From NCBI RefSeq assembly GCF_024170405.1, contig NZ_JALJYC010000014.1, forward strand, positions 1-64,000: DNA of 64,000 nt, given 5' to 3'. The position numbers and the translations under genes were made by a program. Numbering within the stretch: position 1 is the stretch's first letter; each line of letters opens with the position of its first letter. The notes beneath the pieces were generated by a model. The model was not told the DNA's origin. It worked only from the letters and a program-made list of their open reading frames with translations, and searched no databases. This DNA is from Neisseria perflava (GTDB lineage: Bacteria > Pseudomonadota > Gammaproteobacteria > Burkholderiales > Neisseriaceae). Positions 33,922-42,278 of the stretch are shown one piece after another.

Positions 33922-35088
33922 TTAACGCAATTCCGAATGCAGACGGCCGATGATGGTGGAGAGGTCGCTGCCTTTGTAGGCGCTGCCGTCTTTGTTGAGC
34001 AGGGTAATGCGCGAACCTTCGCGCAGCGGCTCGACATAAACAATCAGCTCCGGTTTTTCTGCTGGTTTGCCTTCTTGCTTGTCTTTGCCCAAACCGAACC
34101 ATTTTTTCATTTTGCTCGGTTTTTTCTCGCTCACGGCTTCGCTTTCGGTCGGCGCTTGTTTCACCAAGAAAGCGTGGCGTTCGACGTTTTGACCCAAAAC
34201 GGTCAGGCCGACGCGGTCAAGCGCGAGAGCGGTGCGGCGCCAGTTGCGGTCGTAATCGCCGCTCAAGAGCAAGGTATTGCCTTCGATTTTGGCCAAATCG
34301 CCGGAAGCATTGCCGACTTTGTCGATTTTTTGTTTGGCGACGCTCTGACCCAAGGCTTTTTCGGCTTGCGCGGAATCTACGCCCAAGTATTGCATAAAGC
34401 GGGCGAGGAATGCGGCTTCCAGATTCGGGTCGTTCGGACGCGGCTGCCACATGGTGGTGTCTTTGTTTTTGTCGCCATAGACTTCTTCCATGCCTTTGTG
34501 GGCAAAGAAGACGTCGGTCGCGCCGTTTTTATCGCGCTCGACGCGGATGATGAATTTGTCGCGTTCGCTGGTGGAATAAACACCGCCCAAGCCGACTTTA
34601 TCCAATAGGCGGCGCAGGCTGTCTTGCGGGATTTTGGCGCGGTTTTCCGCCCATTCGGTTTCCATTTGGCCGATGGCCGGTTCTTCCGATTTGATGTCGA
34701 AACCGTTTTCCTGCCAGAAGGCTTTCAGCAGCGGCCAAATTTCGGCGGGGTCTTTGCCTTCGACCACCAACCAGCGTTGGTTGCCGTCGCGCTCCAATTT
34801 CACGCCTTTAACCGATTGCAATACGGCGGGATTGGCAGACTGCTGCACTTCCGGCGTACGCGCACGGCGGCGGTTTTCCAAATCGCTGGCACGAACCGCG
34901 CCGGAATTGGCCGGCAGCTGGTAAAGGTTGCCTTCGTTCGGGTTGGTCAAATCGGGGGGGACTTCCAAATTGACGATTTTGCGGTTTTGGCTTTGGTAAT
35001 CCAGTTTGGGCTGGTCTTTTTTACCGCTGGAACAGGCGGTCAGGCTAATCAGGGCGACAGCCAATACTGCCGGTTTGATATAGGTCAT
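33922..35088 (-). CDS. bamC: outer membrane assembly lipoprotein BamC (NlpB)
   Basis: A 388-residue lipoprotein of the BAM complex that inserts beta-barrel proteins in the outer membrane. The signal peptide ends in the lipobox LTAC with Cys19. The unstructured N-terminal part contains LEVPPDLTNP, the conserved BamD-binding stretch, followed by two helix-grip domains (about 105-225 and 260-385). A Lys-rich insert KKPSKMKKWFGLGKDKQ interrupts the second domain near 325. It lies 79 bases after dapA, as in E. coli, with a DUS hairpin between. Confidence 0.9.
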   Translation of the reverse strand: MTYIKPAVLAVALISLTACSSGKKDQPKLDYQSQNRKIVNLEVPPDLTNPNEGNLYQLPANSGAVRASDLENRRRARTPEVQQSANPAVLQSVKGVKLERDGNQRWLVVEGKDPAEIWPLLKAFWQENGFDIKSEEPAIGQMETEWAENRAKIPQDSLRRLLDKVGLGGVYSTSERDKFIIRVERDKNGATDVFFAHKGMEEVYGDKNKDTTMWQPRPNDPNLEAAFLARFMQYLGVDSAQAEKALGQSVAKQKIDKVGNASGDLAKIEGNTLLLSGDYDRNWRRTALALDRVGLTVLGQNVERHAFLVKQAPTESEAVSEKKPSKMKKWFGLGKDKQEGKPAEKPELIVYVEPLREGSRITLLNKDGSAYKGSDLSTIIGRLHSELR

Positions 35089-35112
35089 ATCGGTTTCCTG
35101 TGAAGTAAAATC

Positions 35113-35153
35113 TGAGGCCGTCTGAAAATGACGGTATCGTTTTCAGACGGCAT
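35113..35153 (-). terminator. DUS hairpin between dapA and bamC
   Basis: GAGGCCGTCTGAAAATGAC...GTTTTCAGACGGCATT lies between two genes usually co-transcribed, so it may only attenuate. Confidence 0.75.
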
Positions 35154-35167
35154 TGGGGTTAATCCGC

Positions 35168-36043
35168 TTAGAGTTGTCCGGCGGCCTGCAATGCGGCGCG
35201 TACTTTGGCTTGACCGGCTTCGGTCAAACTTACCAGCGGCAGGCGCACATGGGCTTCGCATTTGCCCAGCGCGGCAGCACCCCATTTGGGCGCGGCGGGG
35301 CTGGGTTCGCAGAACATCACGTTGTAAATCGGAATCAGCTGCTCGTTTAAACGGCGCGCTTCGGCAATATCGCCGCCCAAGGCCGCACGGCACATGTCGG
35401 CAAACAATTTGGGCGCGACGTTGGCGGCAACGGTAATCACGCCGTGTCCGCCGCACAGCATAAACGGTAGGCCGGTAGGGTCGTCGCCGGAAAATACCAT
35501 AAAGCCTTCGGGCACTTGGTTAAGCAATTCGATGTCGCGGGCAACGTCGCCGCTGGCTTCTTTCACACCGACGATGTTGGGAATCTCGGCCAGACGCAGG
35601 ATGGTTTCGTTGGTCATGTTGACCACGGTACGGCCGGGCACGTTATACACAATCATCGGAATCGAAGTGGCTTCGGCGATGGTTTTGAAATGGCGGTAAA
35701 TGCCTTCTTGCGACGGTTTGTTGTAGTAGGGGACGACCGACAGGGTGTAATCTGCACCGGCTTTTTCCGCCGAATGCGACAGCTCGATGGCTTCCAAGGT
35801 ATTGTTGGCGCCGGTACCGGCAATCACGGGCACGCGCTTGGCAACGTGTTTGACGGTTTCGGCGATGACGGACATGTGTTCGTCCATAGACAAAGTCGCA
35901 CTCTCGCCGGTGGTGCCGACGGAGACGATGGCGTCGGTACCGTTTTCGATATGCCAGTCAATGAGGGTGCGCAGTTGTTGGTAATTGACGCTGCCGTCTT
36001 GATTCATCGGGGTAATCAGGGCAACCAGACTGCCTTTTAACAT
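35168..36043 (-). CDS. dapA: 4-hydroxy-tetrahydrodipicolinate synthase
   Basis: A 291-residue TIM-barrel aldolase condensing pyruvate and aspartate semialdehyde, the first step of lysine and meso-diaminopimelate synthesis. The Schiff-base Lys is in VGVKEASGD (near 161), the Tyr in IVYNVPGRT (near 133), and SVGTTGESATL is the substrate motif (near 42). The ATG at 36043 has AGAGGT 7 bases upstream; a longer frame of 18 codons is not supported. It is followed by bamC on the same strand. Confidence 0.95.
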   Translation of the reverse strand: MLKGSLVALITPMNQDGSVNYQQLRTLIDWHIENGTDAIVSVGTTGESATLSMDEHMSVIAETVKHVAKRVPVIAGTGANNTLEAIELSHSAEKAGADYTLSVVPYYNKPSQEGIYRHFKTIAEATSIPMIVYNVPGRTVVNMTNETILRLAEIPNIVGVKEASGDVARDIELLNQVPEGFMVFSGDDPTGLPFMLCGGHGVITVAANVAPKLFADMCRAALGGDIAEARRLNEQLIPIYNVMFCEPSPAAPKWGAAALGKCEAHVRLPLVSLTEAGQAKVRAALQAAGQL

Positions 36044-36419
36044 GATGGAAACCTCTTCGCGGTTAATGCCTGCCGGTATCTTGAAACAAACAGGCAAATG
36101 GGGTCGGTAATGATTATCGGATTGTAGCTTACTTTGTTGTCAGTGTGAAACACCCGTTTCAGACGGCCTGACGCCGCCTTTTGCGTTTGGGAAATAGGGT
36201 AAAAAGGATACTGTTTGAAATCAGTGGTTTGAATGATAATCCAAGCGGGATGGATGTCAAGATTAAAAAGTGTTAAACCTGCTGTATCCTATGGCAGCGG
36301 CGTATAAAAACGGTGTCAGGCCGTCTGAAAATTGCGTAGGTGCGTTGCTTTCGATACAATCGCGCCCTTACAAAAATTATCTTTTCATTACCCGTTTCAT
36401 AATCTTTTAGGAATTTTTG
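36044..36419. other. divergent promoter region dapA / NCS2 permease
   Basis: 375 bases without a gene. TTGCGT (36332-36337), a 17-base spacer and TACAAT (36355-36360) make a fair promoter for the permease. Single DUS cores lie at 36161 and 36319. AATGATAAT and AATGATTATC occur near 36233 and 36108 but do not form a full Fur box. Confidence 0.5.
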
Positions 36420-37811
36420 ATGGCTGAACCGATGGAACAACGCGCCGACGCGCCCGATTTGGTGTACGGTTTGGAAGACAAACCGCCGTTTTTTAATGCT
36501 TTGTTGAGTGCGGTGACGCACCTTTTGGCGATTTTTGTGCCAATGATTACGCCGGCGCTGATTGTCGGCGGGGCGCTGAACCTGCCGGTGGAAATGACGG
36601 CTTACTTGGTGTCGATGGCGATGGTCGCTTCAGGTATCGGCACATATTTGCAGGTCAACCGCTTCGGGCCGGTCGGTTCGGGCATGCTGTCGATTCAGTC
36701 GGTGAATTTTTCGTTTGTCACCGTGATGATTGCGCTGGGTACGGGCATGAAAGAAGGCGGCATGGATGAAAACGCCATGATTTCCACGCTCTTGGGCGTG
36801 TCGTTTGTCGGCGCGTTTTTGGTGTGTTTTTCCGCCTTTTTGCTGCCGTATCTGAAAAAAGTGATTACGCCGACGGTGAGCGGCGTGGTAGTGATGTTGA
36901 TCGGCTTGAGCCTGATTCACGTCGGCATTACCGATTTCGGCGGCGGCTATGCGGCCAAGGCGGAAGGTACGTTCGGCTCGATGGAAAATCTGGGCTTGGC
37001 TTCGCTGGTGTTGCTGATTGTGTTGCTGTTCAACTGCATGAAAAACCCGCTTTTGCGCATGAGCGGGATTGCCATCGGCTTGGTGGTGGGCTACATCGTG
37101 GCGCTGTTTTTGGGTAAGGTGGATTTTTCCGCGCTGCACAATCTGCCGGTGATTACCATCCCCGTGCCGTTTAAATACGGTTTTGCTTTTGATTGGCACG
37201 CCTTTATTGTGGCGGGTGCGATTTTTCTTTTAAGCGTGTTTGAAGCGGTGGGCGATTTGACTGCGACGGCGATGGTGTCCGGCCGTCCGATTGAGGGCGA
37301 GGAATACACAGGCCGTCTGAAAGGCGGCGTGATGGCCGACGGGCTGGTGTCGGTGATTGCCACTGCGCTCGGTTCGCTGCCGCTGACCACGTTTGCGCAA
37401 AACAACGGCGTGATTCAGATGACCGGCGTGGCTTCGCGGCATGTGGGCAAATATATTGCGGTAATTCTGGTATTGTTGGGGCTGTTTCCCGTAATCGGGC
37501 GCGTGTTTACCACGATTCCGAGCCCGGTCTTGGGCGGCGCGATGGTGTTGATGTTCGGCCTGATTGCGATTGCGGGCGTACGCATTTTGGTTAGCAACGG
37601 TATCCGCCGCCGCGAAGCGGTGATTGCGGCGACTTCGGTCGGCTTGGGTTTGGGCGTGGCGTTTGAGCCGGAAGTGTTTAAAAACCTGCCGGTGTTGTTC
37701 CAAAACTCAATTTCGGCAGGCGGCATTATGGCGGTGGTTTTAAACTTGGTCTTGCCGCACGATAAGAGCGATGTGGCGGTTAAAGTGAATACCGACAGCT
37801 TGGAGCATTAA
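36420..37811 (+). CDS. nucleobase:cation symporter-2 (uracil/xanthine permease)
   Basis: A 463-residue inner-membrane permease of the NCS2 family, with about 14 hydrophobic segments. Conserved residues include the helix-1 His in SAVTHLLAIFVPMITPALI, the helix-8 Glu in FEAVGDLTATAMVSG and the helix-10 segment TTFAQNNGVIQMTGVASR. The family transports xanthine, uric acid or uracil with protons. The N-x-G-x-I-x-x-T-G motif is closer to the xanthine branch (XanP/XanQ) than to UraA, but this is an inference. The ATG follows an AGGAA site; a TTG codon just before it was ignored. Confidence 0.82.
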   Translation: MAEPMEQRADAPDLVYGLEDKPPFFNALLSAVTHLLAIFVPMITPALIVGGALNLPVEMTAYLVSMAMVASGIGTYLQVNRFGPVGSGMLSIQSVNFSFVTVMIALGTGMKEGGMDENAMISTLLGVSFVGAFLVCFSAFLLPYLKKVITPTVSGVVVMLIGLSLIHVGITDFGGGYAAKAEGTFGSMENLGLASLVLLIVLLFNCMKNPLLRMSGIAIGLVVGYIVALFLGKVDFSALHNLPVITIPVPFKYGFAFDWHAFIVAGAIFLLSVFEAVGDLTATAMVSGRPIEGEEYTGRLKGGVMADGLVSVIATALGSLPLTTFAQNNGVIQMTGVASRHVGKYIAVILVLLGLFPVIGRVFTTIPSPVLGGAMVLMFGLIAIAGVRILVSNGIRRREAVIAATSVGLGLGVAFEPEVFKNLPVLFQNSISAGGIMAVVLNLVLPHDKSDVAVKVNTDSLEH

Positions 37812-37836
37812 CCGCTCCCTCTGAATTTTAGATAAC

Positions 37837-37875
37837 AGGCCGTCTGAACAGTCAAACGATTGTTCAGACGGCCTT
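37837..37875 (+). terminator. DUS-pair terminator after the permease
   Basis: AGGCCGTCTGAACAGTC...GATTGTTCAGACGGCCTTTTT, 26 bases after the stop codon. Confidence 0.83.
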
Positions 37876-38030
37876 TTTGTCGGCATTTTATGAATATGAA
37901 ATTAGTGTTTATTAATGATGTAAATTAAAAACAGCTATAACCTGCTTAAATCGGATAAAAACTAAAAAATACCATATTTAGTGTTTTTATGTTTTAATTC
38001 ATACCAAATCTAGTATCTAAGCAAGAAAAC

Positions 38031-38525
38031 ATGCAACCGCTCCGCTTTACAACCGAACAAATCGTCTGGCAGGAAGTCCCCAACGAAGTATCGTTGGCCT
38101 TTTTATTTTCCGGCTGCCCGTTGCGCTGCCCGGGCTGCCACAGCGCGGATACTTGGAAAGTAGGTATCGGCAAGGAATTGACGCGGGAATACCTGCAAGG
38201 CCGTCTGAAACGCTATCGCGGTTTGATTAGCTGCGTATTGTTTATGGGTGGCGAATGGCAGCCCGAGGCCTTGAGGGCGATGCTCGAAGCGGTAAAAGCG
38301 GCGGGTTTGAAAACCTGCTTATACACCGGCTTGGAGCGGCGGGAGCTGGAAGCGCTTTCAGACGGCCTCGTTCCCTTGCTGGATTATTTAAAAACCGGCC
38401 GCTGGCAGGCAGATTTGGGCGGTTTGGACAGCCCGGCCACCAATCAGAAATTGGTGAACGTCCACACCGGCGAAGTATTAAACCGATTGTTTTTTAAACA
38501 GATTCCGATTGTTCAGACGGCCTGA
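38031..38525 (+). CDS. nrdG: anaerobic ribonucleotide reductase activating protein
   Basis: A 164-residue radical SAM activase that installs the glycyl radical on NrdD. The Fe-S motif is CPLRCPGCHS (Cys29, Cys33, Cys36; CX3CX2C), preceded by FLFSG. A DUS-derived ALSDGLVPLLD stretch occurs near residue 110. It lies 63 bases upstream of nrdD; this order is the reverse of E. coli nrdD-nrdG. The 150 bases upstream are AT-rich, and no clear FNR box (TTGAT-N4-ATCAA) was found. Confidence 0.9.
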   Translation: MQPLRFTTEQIVWQEVPNEVSLAFLFSGCPLRCPGCHSADTWKVGIGKELTREYLQGRLKRYRGLISCVLFMGGEWQPEALRAMLEAVKAAGLKTCLYTGLERRELEALSDGLVPLLDYLKTGRWQADLGGLDSPATNQKLVNVHTGEVLNRLFFKQIPIVQTA

Positions 38526-38588
38526 ACAGTCATCCGATAAGGCAAAGCGCACCGCGCGAACAACATCATCAACCATCAGGAGAGCAAC

Positions 38589-40391
38589 ATGATTCGGCTC
38601 AATTCCGAACAGCTAAACGGCAAACTCAATTTCATCCACGATTACATCTCGGCCACCAATGCCGCCGACGGTTCGAAAATGGACGCCAACGCCAACGTGA
38701 CGCAGAAAAACATCGCCACGATGGAAACCGAGTTGATGAAAGACTTTTTCGTGCAGGTCAACCGCGCCCAAGTGTCGCGCAAAATCGCCGAATTGTTTGA
38801 CCAGGCCACTGCCGACGAATACATCCGCCAAATCGAAGCGCACGAGATTTATGTGCACGATGAAACCAGCCTGAAACCGTATTGCGTATCCGCCACGCTG
38901 TATCCGTTTTTGCTCGACGGCTTGAGCAAACTCGGCGGCGAATCCAAAGCGCCGCAGCATTTGGCTTCGTTTTGCGGCTCGTTTATCAATTTGGTGTTTG
39001 CCATCAGCGCACAATTTGCCGGCGCAGTGGCGACCGTGGAATTTCTGACCTATTTCGACTACTTCGCCCGCAAAGATTATGGTGACGATTACCTGAATAC
39101 CCACGCCTCTGAAATTGCCAACCATATGCAGCAGGTGGTGTACAGCATCAACCAGCCTGCCGCCGCGCGTGGTTATCAGAGCGTGTTTTGGAATATTTCC
39201 GTGTATGACCGCCATTATTTCGAGGCCATGTTTGGCGATTTCGTGTTCCCCGATTTCAGCCAGCCGGTGTGGGAGAGCGTGGAAAAATTGCAGCTCTTTT
39301 TCCTGAAATGGTTTAACCAAGAGCGCACCAAAGCGATTTTGACCTTCCCCGTGGTCACCGCCGCCATGCTGACCGAAAACGGCAAATGCAAAGACACCCG
39401 CTTCGCCGACCAAATGGCGCAAGAGCTGGCCGAAGGCAATTCCTTCTTTATGTATCTTTCCGATAACCCCGATTCGCTGGCTTCCTGCTGCCGTTTGCGC
39501 AACGCCATCGAAGACCGCACCTTCTCTTATACTTTAGGCGCGGGCGGCGTGGCGACCGGCTCGATAAATGTGATTACCCTCAACATGAACCGCTTGGAGC
39601 AAGACGGCCGCGATTTGGGCGAGGAAGTGGCGAAAATCCACAAATACCAATACGCCTACCGCAAGCTGATGGAGCAATACCAAGCCGCCGGTATGCTACC
39701 TGTATATGACGCGGGCTTTATTACGCTGGACAAGCAGTTCCTCACCATCGGCATCAACGGCATGGCGGAAGCGGTGGAATACCACGGCATCCAAGTCGGC
39801 TACAACGAAGATTATGTTGATTTTGTACAAGGCCGTCTGAAAACCATTTTCGAGGCCAACCAAGAAGCAACAAAACATTACGGCGTGAAATTCAATACCG
39901 AATTTGTGCCCGCCGAAAATCTGGGCGTGAAAAACGCCAAATGGGATAAGGAAGACGGCTATCAGGTCAACCGCGACTGCTACAATTCCTATTTCTATGT
40001 GGTGGAAGACGAAGAAACCAACGCGCTGGACAAATTCCTGCTGCACGGCAAAGAATTGGTCGATTGGCTCGACGGCGGCTCGGCGCTGCATTTGAATTTG
40101 GACGAAGCCCTGAGCCAGTCCGGTTACCGATCCTTGCTCGACATCGCCGCGACAACCGGTTGCAACTACTTCTGCGTCAACGTGCGCATTACCATTTGCA
40201 ACGAGTGCAGCCACATCGACAAGCGCACGCTGACCGCATGCAGCGCCTGCGGTTCGCACGACATCGACTACGGCACGCGCGTCATCGGCTACCTCAAACG
40301 CGTCTCCGCTTTCAGCAGCGGCCGCCGCAAAGAGCACGCCTTGCGCCATTACCACCGCCAGCATGAGGGCGGCAAGCGCGAAGCAGCGTAA
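38589..40391 (+). CDS. nrdD: class III anaerobic ribonucleoside-triphosphate reductase
   Basis: A 600-residue glycyl-radical enzyme making deoxynucleotides without oxygen. The glycyl radical site is TRVIGYLKRV with Gly567. A zinc site is formed by CNECSH and CSACGSHD upstream of it, and LASCCRLRN near 300 holds the likely thiyl-radical cysteine. E. coli NrdD is about 712 residues; here the N-terminal ATP-cone is absent and the protein begins directly with the catalytic region. Activity would therefore not be tuned by the usual dATP/ATP switch. It is an operon with nrdG. Its presence indicates growth under real anaerobiosis. Confidence 0.93.
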   Translation: MIRLNSEQLNGKLNFIHDYISATNAADGSKMDANANVTQKNIATMETELMKDFFVQVNRAQVSRKIAELFDQATADEYIRQIEAHEIYVHDETSLKPYCVSATLYPFLLDGLSKLGGESKAPQHLASFCGSFINLVFAISAQFAGAVATVEFLTYFDYFARKDYGDDYLNTHASEIANHMQQVVYSINQPAAARGYQSVFWNISVYDRHYFEAMFGDFVFPDFSQPVWESVEKLQLFFLKWFNQERTKAILTFPVVTAAMLTENGKCKDTRFADQMAQELAEGNSFFMYLSDNPDSLASCCRLRNAIEDRTFSYTLGAGGVATGSINVITLNMNRLEQDGRDLGEEVAKIHKYQYAYRKLMEQYQAAGMLPVYDAGFITLDKQFLTIGINGMAEAVEYHGIQVGYNEDYVDFVQGRLKTIFEANQEATKHYGVKFNTEFVPAENLGVKNAKWDKEDGYQVNRDCYNSYFYVVEDEETNALDKFLLHGKELVDWLDGGSALHLNLDEALSQSGYRSLLDIAATTGCNYFCVNVRITICNECSHIDKRTLTACSACGSHDIDYGTRVIGYLKRVSAFSSGRRKEHALRHYHRQHEGGKREAA

Positions 40392-40433
40392 GGTGTATGC
40401 CGCATGCCACGCACGCATTTTCTCTTAATGCGA

Positions 40434-40467
40434 AAAGGCTGTCTGAAACTGCATTCAGATGGCCTTT
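40434..40467 (+). terminator. decayed DUS hairpin after nrdD
   Basis: AAAGGCTGTCTGAA pairs with TTCAGATGGCCTTT. Each arm has one substitution from the DUS core, but the stem is kept by a G-T pair. Confidence 0.65.
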
Positions 40468-40471
40468 ACAT

Positions 40472-40477
40472 TATAAT
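40472..40477 (+). promoter_or_regulatory. -10 box for the first six-cysteine gene
   Basis: TATAAT 36 bases before the ATG, directly after the DUS hairpin. No convincing -35 because that position lies in the hairpin arm. The paralogue has the same layout (TATAAT at 41086-41091). Confidence 0.4.
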
Positions 40478-40512
40478 AAGCGGCAAAACACTCTAACTCA
40501 ATCCCAACACAC

Positions 40513-41001
40513 ATGAAAACCTTACCCGCCTTCATACTGGCCGCGCTACTGCCTGCCGCCCACGCCGCCGATAACTACGGCTACATTGCCTTTTGGCAAA
40601 ACCCCGACCGCCCCGAAGTGGTAACGGTCACGAAAACCACGCAGGAAGGCGCGGATAAAGCCGCAGCGCAGGCCGAAGTAGATGATTTTTGCCGCGAACA
40701 AGACCGCAATCTGGCGACGGGCGGCAAAGTGCCCACCGGCTGCCTGAGCATTACCGCGCTGAAAAACACCTGCGCCGCCGCCGCATGGCCGCGTGCGCAA
40801 GGTCTGCTCAAATACGATAATGTGGTGGTGGTGCAAAACACCGAGTTTAAAAAAACCGGCAAAGCGGCTTTGGCGCAATGCCGTCTGAAATACGGCGAAG
40901 CGGCAGGTTGCGAAGTAGAAACCGTATTTTGCACCTCGGCGCAGGCTTACGGCAGTCATAGCGGCTGGTCGAAATTTTGGCGCAAAGTAGGCGGGCGATA
41001 G
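40513..41001 (+). CDS. secreted six-cysteine protein, paralogue 1
   Basis: A 162-residue exported protein with a signal peptide (MKTLPAFILAALLPAAHA, cleavage after AHA) and a mature start ADNYGYIAFWQNP. Six cysteines occur in the order DFC, TGC, NTC, AQC, AGC, VFC, suggesting three disulfides. The following gene encodes a paralogue with the same length and cysteine pattern. The YGxIAF start and cysteine layout recall DUF4189-type secreted proteins, but I cannot assign a function. A basic C-terminus (WRKVGGR) may contact the membrane or a polyanion. Confidence 0.75.
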   Translation: MKTLPAFILAALLPAAHAADNYGYIAFWQNPDRPEVVTVTKTTQEGADKAAAQAEVDDFCREQDRNLATGGKVPTGCLSITALKNTCAAAAWPRAQGLLKYDNVVVVQNTEFKKTGKAALAQCRLKYGEAAGCEVETVFCTSAQAYGSHSGWSKFWRKVGGR

Positions 41002-41042
41002 CGGTATCCGTTATGCGGAAAACACCCTCGCTATCTTGAAAA

Positions 41043-41081
41043 TAGGCCGTCTGAAACCCATGATACATTCAGACGGCCTTT
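41043..41081 (+). terminator. DUS-pair terminator between the paralogues
   Basis: TAGGCCGTCTGAAAC...CATTCAGACGGCCTTTG. The tandem genes are therefore likely separate transcripts. Confidence 0.8.
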
Positions 41082-41144
41082 GCTTTATAATAGGCTAACC
41101 CTATATAGATATAATGACAGTCGGCTCTTGATAACCGGGATGAG

Positions 41145-41633
41145 ATGATGAAAAAAATACTTTGCGCATTATTAGTGAGCACGCTGGCAGCCACGGCCTG
41201 CGCAGCGGATACCTACGGCTATCTGGCTTTTTGGCAGAATCCGAATGACGGCAGCGACAGCATTCAAGTCAAAACCACCAAAGAAAATGCCAGCCAGATT
41301 GAAGCAGCCGCCGAATTGGAATCGTTTTGCAAAGGCGAAGATGCGCTGGCGGGCGTGGCAGGCGGCAAAGGCACCGGCTGCCAAAGCGTGATGGCGCTCA
41401 ACAATACCTGCGTGGCCTTGGCTTATCCGAAAGCCGCCGGCAAACTCTCGCCTGATAACGCCGTGGTGATTACCTCGCCGTATTTCAAAAAAGTGCACCA
41501 AATCGCGCTCAACCAATGCGTGAAAAAATACGGCTCGGCCGGACAATGCGCGCTGGAAACCGTGTATTGTACCGACAGCAGCTATTACGGCGGCACGGTC
41601 AAAACCATTTGGAACCGCTTGAAATCTAAATAA
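41145..41633 (+). CDS. secreted six-cysteine protein, paralogue 2
   Basis: A 162-residue paralogue of the preceding product. The signal peptide ends in AATACA, giving a mature ADTYGYLAFWQNPND start. The mature part has the same six cysteines (SFC, TGC, NTC, NQC, GQC, VYC). Shared blocks are YGY(I/L)AFWQNP, the spacing GTGCxS(V/I)xALxNTC, Y(F)KK and CxxETVYCT; the tails differ. The signal peptide cysteine could suggest a lipobox, but the -3 position is Ala, so signal peptidase I cleavage is more likely. It has its own -10 candidates (41086, 41110). Function unknown. Confidence 0.75.
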   Translation: MMKKILCALLVSTLAATACAADTYGYLAFWQNPNDGSDSIQVKTTKENASQIEAAAELESFCKGEDALAGVAGGKGTGCQSVMALNNTCVALAYPKAAGKLSPDNAVVITSPYFKKVHQIALNQCVKKYGSAGQCALETVYCTDSSYYGGTVKTIWNRLKSK

Positions 41634-41648
41634 AGATTGAAGCATGAC

Positions 41649-41690
41649 AAAGGCTGTCTGAAAAGTATCTTTGCTTTTCAGACGGCCTTT
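41649..41690. terminator. DUS hairpin between paralogue 2 and dut
   Basis: AAAGGCTGTCTGAAAAG...CTTTTCAGACGGCCTTT, with one arm GGCTGTCTGAA, serving both converging genes. Confidence 0.8.
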
Positions 41691-41717
41691 CTGATTATTT
41701 TATCCTGTTCGGCGCAA

Positions 41718-42170
41718 TCAGGCTTTGCCCGTGCTGCCGAAACCGCCTTCGCCGCGTTCGCTGGCGGCAAATTCGTCCACCACCTTAAACGCCGCCTGCA
41801 TCACGGGCACAATTACCATCTGCGCAATGCGTTCCAGCGGCTCGATGACAAATGCTTCTTTACCTCGGTTCCACAGCGAGACTTTTAGTTCGCCCTGATA
41901 ATCCGAGTCGATCAGGCCGACCAGATTGCCCAACACAATCCCGTGTTTGTGACCCAAGCCCGAGCGCGGCAGCAATACGGCGGCGTAGGCCGGATTGCCC
42001 AAATGCACCGCCAAGCCGGTCGGCACTAAATAGGTATCGCCCGGTTGCAGCGTGACCGCTTCGTCCAAACAGGCGCGCAAGTCCAATCCGGCCGAGCCGG
42101 GCGTGGCGTAGGCAGGCAGCAAATCGGCCATTTTCGGGTTTAAAATTTTCAATTCCACTTCGGTTTGCAT
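41718..42170 (-). CDS. dut: deoxyuridine 5'-triphosphate nucleotidohydrolase
   Basis: A 150-residue trimeric dUTPase that hydrolyses dUTP to dUMP and keeps uracil out of DNA. All five family motifs are visible: AGLDLRA (motif 1), PRSGLG (2), GLIDSDYQGEL (3, catalytic Asp), ERIAQMV (4) and RGEGGFGSTG (5, C-terminal arm). Length is canonical (about 150). It is a single gene on the minus strand, divergent from pdxH. Confidence 0.95.
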   Translation of the reverse strand: MQTEVELKILNPKMADLLPAYATPGSAGLDLRACLDEAVTLQPGDTYLVPTGLAVHLGNPAYAAVLLPRSGLGHKHGIVLGNLVGLIDSDYQGELKVSLWNRGKEAFVIEPLERIAQMVIVPVMQAAFKVVDEFAASERGEGGFGSTGKA

Positions 42171-42278
42171 GGTTTGATCCGTTTGTTTGATTTAATGCCG
42201 CATTATACACAATCAGGGCTTGAGGCCGTCTGAAAAACACGTGTATGATATTAATGATTCTCTAATCAGGAGGTTGAA

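Noticed and set aside
36100..36250. Fur boxes (AATGATAAT, AATGATTATC)
   Set aside because: Only half-sites, not the 19-base palindrome; chance in AT-rich DNA.
37880..38030. FNR site upstream of nrdG
   Set aside because: No TTGAT-N4-ATCAA or close variant could be placed.
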